Of a stretch of 64,000 bases of DNA, positions 44,562 through 57,754 are shown piece by piece. A program made the position numbers and the translations under genes. The DNA comes from Ampullaceana balthica (taxonomy: Eukaryota; Mollusca; Gastropoda; Lymnaeidae): contig CALYLW010000691.1 in NCBI GenBank assembly GCA_944989445.1, positions 214,458 through 278,457 on the forward strand, in the 5' to 3' direction. Positions within the stretch are counted from its first letter, which is position 1; each line of letters begins with the position of its first letter. The notes below the pieces were generated by a model. It saw only the letters and a program-made list of their open reading frames with translations. It did no database searches and was not told where the DNA came from.

Positions 44562-47500
44562 AATTATCACCACCAACAACACGCCTCATGTACACTCTCA
44601 CCTTCCCATATCGGCACCCACTCCACCAACAACACGCCTCATGTACACTCTCACCTCCCATATCGGCACACACTCCACCAACAACACGCCACATGTACAC
44701 TCTCACCTTCCATATCGGCACACACACACCACCAACAACACGCCTCATGTACACTCTCACCTCCCATATCGGCACCCACAGCACCAACAACGTGCCTCAT
44801 GTACACTCTCACCTTCCATATCGACACCCACTCCACCAACAACACGCTTCATGTACACTCTCACCTTCCATATCGGCACCCACTCCACCAAAAACACGCC
44901 CCATGTACACTCTCACTTTCCATATCGGCACCCACACCACCGACAACACGCCTCATGTACACTCTCACCTTCTATATCGGCATCCACACCACCAACAACA
45001 CGCCTCTTGTACAATCTCACCTCCCATATCGGCACCCACACCACCAACAACACGCCTATTGTACACTCTCACCTTCCATATCGGCACCCACACCACCAAC
45101 AACACGCCTCATGTACACTCTCACCTCCCATATCGGCACCCACACCACCAACAACACGCCTCATGTACACTCTCACCTCCCATATCGGCGCCCACACCAC
45201 CAACAACACGCCTCTTGTACACTCTCACCTTCCATATCGGCACCCACACCACCAACAACACGCCTCACGTACACTCTCACCTCCCATATCGGCACCTACA
45301 CCACCAACAACACGCCTCATGTACACTCTCACCTTCCATATCGGCACCCACACCACCAACAACACGCCTCATGTACACTCTCACATCCCATATCGGCACC
45401 CACACCACCAACAACACGCCTCATGTACACTCTCACCTTCCATATCGGCACCCACACCACCAACAACACGCCTCATGTACACTCTCACCTTCCCATATCG
45501 GCACCCACACCACCAACAACACGCCTCATGTACACTCTCACCTTCCATATCGGCACCCACACCACCAACAACACGCCTCATGTACACTCTCACCTTCCAT
45601 ATCGGCACCCACACCACCAACAACACGCCTCATGTACACTCTCACCTTCCATATCGGCACCCACACCACCAACAACACGCCTCATGTACACTCTCACCTT
45701 CCATATCGGCACCACACCACCAACAACACGCCTCATGTACACTCTCACCTTCCATATCGGCACCCACACCACCAACAACACCCTCATGTACACTCTCACC
45801 TTCCATATCGGCACCACACCACCAACAACACGCCTCATGTACACTCTCACCTTCCATATCGGCACCCACACCACCAACAACACGCCTCATGTACACTCTC
45901 ACCTTCCATATCGGCACCCACACCACCAACAACACGCCTCATGTACACTCTCACCTTCCATATCGGCACCCACACCACCAACAACACGCCTCATGTACAC
46001 TCTCACCTTCCATATCGGCACCCACACCACCAACAACACGCCTCATGTACACTCTCACCTTCCATATCGGCACCCACACCACCAACAACACGCCTCATGT
46101 ACACTCTCACCTTCCATATCGGCACCCACACCACCAACAACACGCCTCATGTACACTCTCACCTTCCATATCGGCACCCACACCACCAACAACACGCCTC
46201 ATGTACACTCTCACCTTCCATATCGGCACCCACACCACCAACAACACGCCTCATGTACACTCTCACCTTCCATATCGGCACCCACACCACCAACAACACG
46301 CCTCATGTACACTCTCACCTTCCATATCGGCACCCACACCACCAACAACACGCCTCATGTACACTCTCACCTTCCATATCGGCACCCACACCACCAACAA
46401 CACGCCTCATGTACACTCTCACCTTCCATATCGGCACCCACACCACCAACAACACGCCTCATGTACACTCTCACCTTCCATATCGGCACCCACACCACCA
46501 ACAACACGCCTCATGTACACTCTCACCTTCCATATCGGCACCCACACCACCAACAACACGCCTCATGTACACTCTCACCTTCCATATCGGCACCCACACC
46601 ACCAACAACACGCCTCATGTACACTCTCACCTTCCATATCGGCACCCACACCACCAACAACACGCCTCATGTACACTCTCACCTTCCATATCGGCACCCA
46701 CACCACCAACAACACGCCTCATGTACACTCTCACCTTCCATATCGGCACCCACACCACCAACAACACGCCTCATGTACACTCTCACCTTCCATATCGGCA
46801 CCCACACCACCAACAACACGCCTCATGTACACTCTCACCTTCCATATCGGCACCCACACCACCAACAACACGCCTCATGTACACTCTCACCTTCCATATC
46901 GGCACCCACACCACCAACAACACGCCTCATGTACACTCTCACCTTCCATATCGGCACCCACACCACCAACAACACGCCTCATGTACACTCTCACCTTCCA
47001 TATCGGCACACACACCACCAACAACACGCCTCATGTACACTCTCACCTTCCATATCGGCACACACACCACCAACAACACGCCTCATGTACACTCTCACCT
47101 TCCATATCGGCACCCACACCACCAACAACACGCCTCATGTACACTCTCACCTTCCATATCGGCACCCACACCACCAACAACACGCCTCATGTACACTCTC
47201 ACCTTCCATATCGGCACCCACACCACCAACAACACGCCTCATGTACACTCTCACCTTCCATATCGGCACCCACACCACCAACAACACGCCTCATGTACAC
47301 TCTCACCTTCCATATCGGCACCCACACCACCAACAACACGCCTCATGTACACTCTCACCTTCCATATCGGCACCCACACCACCAACAACACGCCTCATGT
47401 ACACTCTCACCTTCCATATCGGCACCCACACCACCAACAACACGCCTCATGTACACTCTCACCTCTCATATCGGCACCCACACCACCAACAACACGCCTC

Positions 47501-48915
47501 ATGTACACTCTCACCTTCCATATCGGCACCCACACCACCAACAACACGCCTCATGTACACTCTCACCTTCCATATCGGCACCCACACCACCAACAACACG
47601 CCTCATGTACACTCTCACCTTCCATATCGGCACCCACACCACCAACAACACGCCTCATGTACACTCTCACCTTCCATATCGGCACCCACACCACCAACAA
47701 CACGCCTCATGTACACTCTCACCTTCCATATCTGGCACACACTCCACCAACAACACGCCTCATGTACACTCTCACCTTCCATATCGGCACCCACACCACC
47801 AACAACACGCCCTCATGTACACTCTCACCTTCCATATCGGCACGCACCCACACCACCAACAACACGCCTCATGTACACTCTCACCTTCCATATCGGCACC
47901 CACACCACCAACAACACGCCTCATGTACAATCTCACCTTCCATATCGGCACCCACACCACCAACAACACGCCTCTATGTACACTCTCACCTTCCATATCG
48001 GCACCCACACCACCAACAACACGCCTCATGTACACTCTCACCTTCCATATCGGGCACCCACACCACCAACAACACGCCTCATGTACACTCTCACCTTCCA
48101 TATCGGCACCCACACCACCAACAACACGCCTCATGTACACTCTCAACTTCCATATCGGCACCCACATCACCAACAACACGCCTTATGTACACTCTCACCT
48201 CCCATATCGGCACCCACACCACCAACAACACGCCTCATGTACACTCTCATCTTCCATATCGGCACCCACACCACCAACAACACGCCTCATGTACACTCTC
48301 ACCTTCCATATCGGCACCCACTCCACCAACAACACGCCTCATGTACACTCTCACCTCCCATATCGGCACCCACACCACCAACAACACGCCTCATGTACAC
48401 TCTCACCTCCCATATCGGCACCCACACCACCAACAACACGCCTCATGTACACTCTCACCTTCCATATCGGCACCCACTCCACCAACAACACGCCTCATGT
48501 ACACTCTCACCTTCCCATATTGGCACCCACTCCACCAACAACACGCCTCATGTACATTCTCACCTCCCATATCGGTACCCACTCCACCAACAACACGCCT
48601 CATGTACACTCTCACCTCCCATATCGGCATCCTCAACAACCAACAACACGACTCATGTACACTCTCACCTCCCATATCGGCACCCACACCACCAACAACA
48701 CGCCTCATGTACACTCTCACCTTCCATATCGGCACCCACACCACCAACAACACGCCTCATGTACACTACTCTCATCTCCCATATCGGCACCCACTCCACC
48801 AACAACACGCCTCATGTACACTCTCACCTCCCATATCGGCATCCACTCCACCAACAACACGCCTCATGTACACTCTCACCTTCCATATCGGCACACACAC
48901 CTCCAACAAACCTGT
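44562..48915. repeat. 52-bp minisatellite, about 84 tandem copies
   Basis: Consensus period 52 bp, for example ACCACCAACAACACGCCTCA, then TGTACACTCTCACCTTCCAT, then ATCGGCACCCAC. By hand count the unit has 24 C, 15 A, 9 T and 4 G, an extreme strand skew inside AT-rich DNA. The interior (about 45830-47700) is nearly homogeneous; units at both edges carry the same variants (ACTCCACC, CACCTCCCATATCGG) plus single-base indels. Because 52 is not a multiple of three and the unit has no stop in any forward frame, three overlapping forward frames of about 1,450 codons appear. They are a consequence of the repeat, not genes. Confidence 0.95.
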
Positions 48916-49269
48916 CACATCTTGAAATACTATTTGAATTTCTTGTTATATTTTAATACTTTCCTTTCTTTTACATTTGGACATTGTTGTTTTTTAAGTA
49001 AAATGTAATTCTATTAAAGTATCAAGTAGGTTATTATTTTAAACAGTATATGTTATTGATTACCATTTTATTGTGTTTAATTTCATAAGACAAAATAAAT
49101 AATGTAAAAATGAATTGATTAACTGTGTTATATTATTGTTGTTTATGTTTATTTATACATGTATTTACATAAACGGAAATGTTTGTTGATATGAAAACAT
49201 GTGCGTAGTGTGGTCATATTTGGATTTGGGCTGTGCATTATTGTGGTGTGTAGGAACATGCGGATGATA

Positions 49270-49475
49270 GTGAAAATGTAAACAATAAAAAAAAATTCTA
49301 GTAATAATTCATAAGTACATGGGAATGTAGGAGGTAGGCCCACAACACTGGTGGTTAGGGCGCATATGGGGCGTGGTAGAGGGTGTGCGACTCAATAGCC
49401 TGTGGGCTATTAAGACGTTAGCGTCTCCATAGCCTGTGGGCTATTAAGACGTTAGCGACTCACTAGCCACTGCCT
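49270..49475. repeat. Right inverted terminal region with hairpin units
   Basis: Inverse of the left region: GTACATGGGAATGTAGGAGG, GGGGCGTGGTAGAGGGTG, then two units of AATAGCCTGTGGGCTATTAA with GACGTTAGCG. It is more compact than the left arm. Confidence 0.7.
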
Positions 49476-49930
49476 AAAATGTATTCCCCAGTGAGTGAGT
49501 CAATAACGGAGTGCGCGGTAGACCAAAAGCCAAAAGCTTTGTTTAAAACTTGAATGCCCCTGAAACTAACCCTTATAATACTATGGCAATGTCAATGGAG
49601 TAATTTATGTTTTTAAAAGAAAGAAAAAAAAAGAAACAAAAGAAAAAAGAAACAAAAAAATATTAAAAATTTAAAAAAAATGTTAGGCTTTATAAAACTA
49701 GATCTTGAATCTTGCAAATGTAAAGTAAATACAAAGACTACAATTACATTGTCGTCATTGTCATACGACGATGATACGTACTGTAACGTACTCTGGTCAG
49801 AATTTTATTAGATTTAGTTATTAGAATATGCAAATATTCATCTTCTGAGAATTGTGCATTTTGGACTTGTCTTAAGGAGGAAAAAAAATGATTTAAAAAA
49901 AAACCAAAAAAAAACCTGCATGTTTCACTT

Positions 49931-50350
49931 GGAGCCGTTCTTAAATGACGTCAAGTACCTAAAAAAAGAAAAGAAAGGGGGGGGGGTCCACATATTTGTG
50001 ACGAGGGGGAGAGGGTGTTGAAGAACTATTACGTCATATAAAAAACGTGCAATTTTATAGAAAAGTTTCCACTTAAATATTTAATTTCTTACAATTTATT
50101 TAATGAAGTTTACATGGCTTCACGCGTGTTACGATATTAGAGTATTCTACAGCCCTACACTAAATTAAAAAAAGTGATTTGAAACATGCTCAATTTCAAA
50201 TAGAAATTAGTGCTTGTATGGGGAGTGGGGGCAAGGCTCTGTGACGTCATGTTGAAGGGTGTCTTTCTTTGTTACGACGTGTGACGAGGGTGAAGGGGGG
50301 GGGGTCTTAAAAAATCGCGTGACGGCATTTATGGTCTGCCCCTTAAAGGG
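49931..50350 (+). mobile_element. MITE with ATGACGTCA termini, copy 1
   Basis: The left end GGAGCCGTTCTTAAATGACG and the right end GACGGCATTTATGGTCTGCC CCTT are inverted relatives. The interior TTCACGCGTGTTACGATATT is found reversed in the element at 54427-54834. Confidence 0.55.
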
Positions 50351-52649
50351 AATATTTAAAATTGACAAAATTGTTTTTAGATAACTAAACCCAGAAACAC
50401 TAGAGGATAGGAGAACACAGTTGTACTGATGCATAAGAATTTGATTTATAACTTAAAATTACAACGCATAATGTAAACTTGAAGACTCAATACTCAATTA
50501 GAAAAAAAAATGTATCTCAAGAAAAAATTATAAAAAAAAACAATATGTCTAAATCGTAGCTAATTACACTGTGTACAGTGAGTGGCAATAAAACGTATTG
50601 TGTGTGTGTGTTGGGGGGGGTGGGTGGGGGTTGCAACTGTTTCAATCGTGAGGACAATTGTCTCATTCGCATGTAGTGTCGATTATTTATAACGTTTCTG
50701 GTGGGAACTATAAATAATTGTAAACATATCATTCACGATTGTGTGTTTTTATTCCTTAGACTGAACCCGTCAAACGTTTGGTCCGTGTGTGTCTGTATCT
50801 TTTAAATAGACCAGTCGAAGGTTGGCTAACTCAGTTAAATATGTTTATCGTGTCTATATCATTTGTGTAATTTTGTGTATCACTGTATTCACTATTGAAA
50901 TATCTCTACATTGAAAGCAAATCAACTTTTTAAAAAATGTTTACTCATATTTGAAAAATAGACTATGACTATTTCTTGTTTAAAGTATCATTTTGTCATG
51001 GTCATAAAATAGAAGCTCCAATAGGTGTTTTACTATGGCATTATTTTTTTTAAAGGGTTATTATTACCTACTTCTATAAATTCTTGCCTGCAGTCACCCC
51101 ATGATACATAAGGAAGTTACATATTAAATATTGACCATGACAAAATCAGCCAAATGTGTATCAGATGGATGTAAAGTCACATTATGTGTTAAGGTATCAC
51201 AAATAATTTCCAGTTACTGCGTTATGAATCTGTCTGGTAAAAGTAGAAGTACATTGCCCACGCAGCACATTGTCTGTTTAATCAACTAAAGCAGTGTAAA
51301 AAACTAACATTTGGTATTTGATATTTTGGTCAATTTAGATAATGAATAATTTAGCATTATATATTAAATAAGTTACATATTACAAAATATGGCTATTGAA
51401 AATTAGACTACTCTAATATTTCCAGGCTATGTAATATGGTGCCACTCATAATACATTATATCATGGCTATTTGACACTAGACTACTCTAATATTTACAGG
51501 GTATTTAACGTGGTGCAACTCTGATGTGTCATGCTAATTTACATAACACTACTATAAACTATAAGCTAAAAAAATAAATAAAATTGATACATTTTAATTT
51601 AGTAGATAAAAAATATTATAAATTTGTTGATCTTCTATATTTCCATCATACAGAAATACATACAGACAATAACCAATGAGGTAATCAACATTTGGGTACC
51701 TCTTGGTGTGCAATATGAACTAAGGGGAATTTACTCAGAGCATAATTGATTCAGGTCAAGGATTTTATGTTAAATTGTGCAAAATGTGAGAAGACCAAAT
51801 TATGTTCAATGTCTATTTGCTAACTTTAATTGAAATTTAACTTATGATACAATAAAAGGATCTAAACTAATTTTTGTCATGAGTTTTTTTTTAATATACA
51901 ATTATATATGTGTAAATTGTTTATAGGTATGAAGTTGAAAAAACAATATGTTCAAACATAAAAAAAAACCACACACAAATAAAATGTACAAATATTACAA
52001 GTTTGAGTCATGATTTGATTAAGTTCAAATGCCTCATAAATGTTTAATAAATCAATTTAAATAGGAGAGATTTTTTCTTCCAAACCATTCTTTCAAAGAA
52101 TTATTTCAACAATGGTAAAAAAAATATTTTAGAAAATATTTTCATATGTGAATTTTCTATTATTTGTATTGGCAAACTTCTCTGACAATGTGAGGACCTT
52201 GGTGTGGAACTCAAGAGTCAAAATAATATTAAATATGACATTTTTGTATAAGGTTAAAATGAATCCCCATACAATCAATGAGGTAAATATATGAGAATTA
52301 TGCAGCTGGAAACCTCTAGCTTACTGGATCTGTCTCAATCAAATTTCATTGTTTAGGGTTTTGTACTATCATTATTCAACTAAAGCTTAAAGGCTCTAAC
52401 CAGTTAGAGTGCATAAGATATTTATATTTTGTTGTTGTTGCTTGTCTTTATCCCAACTTTACACAACTTCAAAGTCTGTTACTAATTCAATTGAGACAAC
52501 TCAGCCTCACAAAAGTCATTACTCTATTTACTTAACAGTAATTCTTGTATAATGTACCGTTTCCTAGATTTAATAAAGCACATCATCACCAGTTTTAAAA
52601 ATTAATGCTGAAATACATAGACTGGAGTTATTGCTCTTTTATTTTTTCT

Positions 52650-52688
<39 letters not shown>

Positions 52689-53146
52689 CAGTGACTCTAT
52701 CAAAATAAATGTTAGGTTACATTAATATTTATGAATTATTTTTTTGAGTTTGCTGTTGCATGAACATTGCACCATAAAATCTTAAAAAGCACAATTAAAT
52801 TTAAAGCAAAGACAAGAAATAGTGAACATGTGTATTATTTTATACCATGTTAAACAAAAAACAGAAAATGTTCAAAAGGAAACATTGATTATATTAGACC
52901 AATTTACTTTCAAATGCCACAAGTGTGGAGTCTGGCTTGAAAAAGTCTAATTTACAAAATATAAGTTTAAAATTCAATTATATCACTTAAATTTTATAAA
53001 CTTCTGAAATCAATGACGTGCAATATAGATTACATGTTATTGTTAAATTTTCATTAGAAATACAAAAATATATTTTATTTGGTCATCACACAGCATTTTT
53101 ATATGTTGAATCACCTATACTTACACAATGCTTTAAATTGATTAGC
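50351..53146. other. AT-rich, possibly gene A intron or 3' region; no firm gene
   Basis: Contains a G-run near 50610-50630, a (TA)n tract at 52656-52685 and duplicated TTAGACTACTCTAATATTT blocks (51401 and 51477). The only gene-like signal is a weak 20-nt exon candidate on the minus strand at 51068-51087. Confidence 0.4.
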
Positions 53147-53155
53147 ACTCAATTA

Positions 53156-53372
53156 ATAATAATAATAATAATAACCCTTTTTCAGACCATGACGGCCTAT
53201 GGAACAAGTGAAGTAGTGTTCACAAGTTTCATTGAGCCACTACTAACGAGCAATATATTGTGTGGCTAGCACAATGCCCCGGGAGCCTTGCCAGCACCGA
53301 GGCTTGAACCCGTGACTCTCTTTTGCCTCGGTTCCACAGTCCAGCGCGTTACCGCTAGACCACCACGCCCCT
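53156..53372 (-). repeat. tRNA-derived SINE with 9-bp target duplication
   Basis: Minus strand: GGGGCGTGGTGGTCTAGCGG (A-box region), GTCACGGGTTCAAGCCTCGG (B box), a body with TCCCGGGGCATTGTGCTAGC and GGCCGTCATGGTCTG, and an (ATT)n tail. It is flanked by actcaatta at 53147-53155 and 53373-53381. The GTCATGGTCTG motif is shared with the SINE at 41511. Confidence 0.85.
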
Positions 53373-53580
53373 ACTCAATTAAATACATGCTCATTTTAAT
53401 ATGATATCATTTATGCACATACCATGTATTAATATGTGTGTTTAAAAAAAAATTCTATTTGACATACATTTAATTTTACAAAATTAAATATAAAAATGAA
53501 ATTGAGCTTAAAATAAAGTATACTGTACTAATAAATGCAATAGAATAACCTTTATGTACTAGTATTATGTTAAAAATTAC

Positions 53581-53596
53581 CTCCTCTGCCTCCACT
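53581..53596 (-). other. Candidate 16-nt microexon of gene A
   Basis: Minus strand: acceptor TTTTTTACTTCTTTAG, then AGTGGAGGCAGAGGAG, then donor GTAATT. Joined in phase 0 to gene A exon 3 it would read SGGRG plus a split Gly codon, placing a diglycine-rich tail after the ubiquitin-like domain. Other phases are possible and gene B has no detected counterpart. Confidence 0.35.
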
Positions 53597-54426
53597 CTAA
53601 AGAAGTAAAAAATAAAAATGAGCACGAAAAATCTGCAAATAAAAACTTAACAGATTCATTGTCATGGACAAGCAGTTATTGCTAATATTTAAAAAAATTA
53701 AGTACGCAGAAACTGTAAAATGAGAGAAATGTATGCGGTACAATATGTAAAGCATCAAAACAATGTCATGTAAAAAGACTAAGAAGAAATTTTAAAAAAC
53801 TATTATAAACAATAGTATATTTTTCATCTAACAAAATATAAATATTGCCTAAATACATAACTGTATAGACAACTTGCCTAATACCGGACAAAAAAGACCC
53901 TGTAAAAATGACCTTTAATTGCTTCTAAATGAGATTCTTACAAATACATTAGCATAATATTGTTGTTTGCACTTTACAATCACTTGTAAGTTAACTTTAA
54001 TTTTTAATTATAAAATAAATATGCCATCTAACATAAATAGAAATAAGGTTGTTGAAAATTTAAAAAAATATTTAAAATATATGGAAAAAAAAAGATATAT
54101 TTTTTTTTAAAAGGAGAAAAAACGGTGCATAGTTAGTGGTAGACCACATTGTTCAAATAAGCTTTAAAATAATATATGGCTTTGTGGAAGTTGAAAAATC
54201 TTTTTAAAAAGACATAAAATTATATTGCTGAAAGCAACTTATATATTTAATACATTAAATAAATATAAATATTTCTAGATGCATAAAAATACCCAAGTTT
54301 CATTGTCTCTTCCTTAATTGAAACTAAGTGACCATCTCAAGCACTTGTAGGTAAATTGAGTTCAAAGTATTTCCATTAAGTCTGTGATCTGTAAATATTA
54401 TCATCATTAATTTAAGTTAAAAAAAA

Positions 54427-54834
54427 GGGCAGTCCATAAATGACGTCACACAATTTTTATACTTATACCTCCCCACCTAATCACTTCATCGCAAAATCTT
54501 ATACCCTACCCTCCAATATGACGTCAGAAAGAATTGACCCCCCTCCCCTAAAAGCCATATTTTCTAATTGAAAATTACCATGTTTCAAATCACTTTTATG
54601 CCATTTAAGTATGTATTTAGTGTAAGCTGCACTCTAATATCGTAACACGCGTGAAGCCCTTGAAATCATCATTGAATAAATTGATAGCAATAAAATATTT
54701 AAGTTGAACTTTTATTTAAAGTTTGATGTGACGTCACATTTCTTTAACACCCCCCTCCCTTTGTAACAAATCAACACAAATGTATGACCCCCTCCCCCTC
54801 CCAGGCTCATGACATCACTTATGGATGGCCCCTT
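54427..54834 (-). mobile_element. MITE with ATGACGTCA termini, copy 2
   Basis: GGGCAGTCCATAAATGACGT at the left and, inverted, AAGGGGCCATCCATAAGTGA at the right. Interior AATATCGTAACACGCGTGAA is the reverse of copy 1 at 49931, so the two lie in opposite orientation 4.1 kb apart. Confidence 0.6.
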
Positions 54835-55689
54835 ATACAGTATATACATTTAAATAAAACAAGTAATACAAACTCGAATGAGTATTTAAACGCAATTTAC
54901 AATAAAGAGTTTCCGATTTTTTTATAGAGTCACATAAGAATGTGTCAATATAATGCGCACCGCGCAACAGTCTAACACTAGCATTCACAAAGCTGGAAAA
55001 CCCCATTAACTATCATTCTAGATTACATTACAAGTCATTTCAAATCAATAATTATGAAACTAAACAAAGCAATTGCAATCTACAAATTGCTGCTAAAATT
55101 ATGGGAGTCGAGCCAAAAGAGATTTTTTCAAAAATTCCTTCTCCCACATTGTTATAAATATTATTATTATTAGCTATCGTTTGGCGTTTGTTTCAACTCG
55201 ATAGATCTTATGGTTAGCGAGAAATTGACAAAATACTGATATATTTATTTTTTTAAAAAAATTTTCCAGGAAATCCAGTAAACCTTTTCGGTAATTTGTT
55301 TGGCCCGTGCACAAGTTTGGGACCTCCTAAAAATATTTGCAAAGACCCGAACCCTCTATCTGGTATGGTTAAGGAGGAGTTGCTGTTCAAATCTCAAAAA
55401 GACAGGCTAGACATTTCAAAAATATAAACGCAATTTCTCCCAACAAATCTGAAGTTAATACCACTAGCCAATCATATAACTTTAATTTAGGAAATGTTTT
55501 GGGGTTGGTAGTGTAGGATAACTTCAGTTCTGAAGAAAACTTCCTGAGGGATTCAAACTGAATTTTTTATTGATTATTATTTTTTTTTATATTTTAGTAA
55601 AAAACATATACTATATGCTTGCATTGACAAAAAAAAAGTAATAATACTATTGATATCAAGATGGATGACTAACTATTTACTCTTCTTAC
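54835..55689. other. No gene seen
   Basis: AT-rich sequence with short, uninformative frames; within the predicted 3' part of gene A if its microexon is real. Confidence 0.4.
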
Positions 55690-56886
<1,197 letters not shown>

Positions 56887-57119
56887 TGATTCATTAATCT
56901 AATTTATAAAGCTAAGTATCAGAATGGCTTTGTATGTTTTAAAATCGTTAACACAAATACCACATTATCTTGTAGAGTTAATAAAATAGTTAAAGTTAGG
57001 ACCTTAATTTATTATCATATTTCTTTTAGAGTTACTGTTCTATCTTTTATCTGTCACAGTGTATATGGATACCCAAAGAAAACCGCTTTACTTAATATCT
57101 ATTTATAATTTCATTATAC

Positions 57120-57690
57120 ATGAAATTTAATAAAACAACCCCGTAAAAACAAAGTTTTTGACTATAAATCCCTTATATATGAGACATAACTAAAAGTATT
57201 GATTAACCCTGAGGGGTGGGGTGGGAGAGGGGAAAGGTCTTGTCACCGATATTTACTTTTGTTTTTCCGCCCGCCCGCGAACGACAGAGATCATGACAGA
57301 CAAGATTTTGAAGTTAATATATGAGACATAACTAAAGGGGCGGGAGGGGTGGGAGAGGGGAACACGCAAAATGTAAACAAAAGCACATAAACTAAAAATG
57401 AATTAATTTAATTACGGTGAAAAGTGACAATCATTTACAGACTGAAACCGAAATTATCTCCCCTGCCGCTACATATAGTTTATAATAATTTATATAGATA
57501 AACTAAAAATGCATTAATTTAATTACGGTACGTTCGATCGATCTGAATACGATGCATTGGTAGGTGACTCGGGTTCGTGTGCCAAATTTCAGCTTGATGG
57601 CTTCACTGGAAGTGGGTCATTTTCGACTTTTGTTTTTCCGCCCGACGTACGAACGAACGATGAGGCGGCGGTGAATTTAATATAAGGGAT
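57120..57690 (+). repeat. Dispersed repeat R2, copy 3
   Basis: ACAACCCCGTAAAAACAAAG block as at 22042, CCGCTACATATAG, GCATTAATTTAATTACGGTA, then AAATTTCAGCTTGATGGCTT and TTTTTCCGCCCGACGTACGA and ending AATATAAGGGATT. It may be two adjacent copies. Confidence 0.7.
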
Positions 57691-57754
57691 TAAAAAAAAA
57701 GGTTAATCCTTTAGCTCAAAGGATTAATAGTATTGATAACAATGATTTAGCTAC

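Larger units (their letters stand above)
43565..49475. mobile_element. 5.9-kb TIR element carrying a giant minisatellite
   Basis: The left region (43565-43990) and the right region (49270-49475) are inverted copies: GGCTATTGAGACGCTAAC units, CACGCCCCAT, CCTACCTCCTACATTCCCAT, GTACTTATGAATTATTACTA and ACATTTTCAC. The left arm holds about 200 bp extra (43655-43850). The outer flanks are aaaatgta at 43557-43564 and 49476-49483, an exact 8-bp repeat that would fit a target duplication, although it is AT-rich. Between the arms lie about 570 bp of unique or degenerate-repeat DNA, a 52-bp minisatellite of about 84 units and a 350-bp AT-rich right segment. No transposase is recognised, so it would be non-autonomous. 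The family is unknown to me. Confidence 0.65.

Noticed and set aside
44562..48915. CRISPR-like array
   Set aside because: Contiguous tandem units without unique spacers, in a eukaryotic context.
44532..49008. Three overlapping forward frames of about 1,450 residues as giant repeat proteins
   Set aside because: They read the same 52-residue cycle in all frames, a direct result of the repeat period and lack of stops. No start context or independent coding signature is present.
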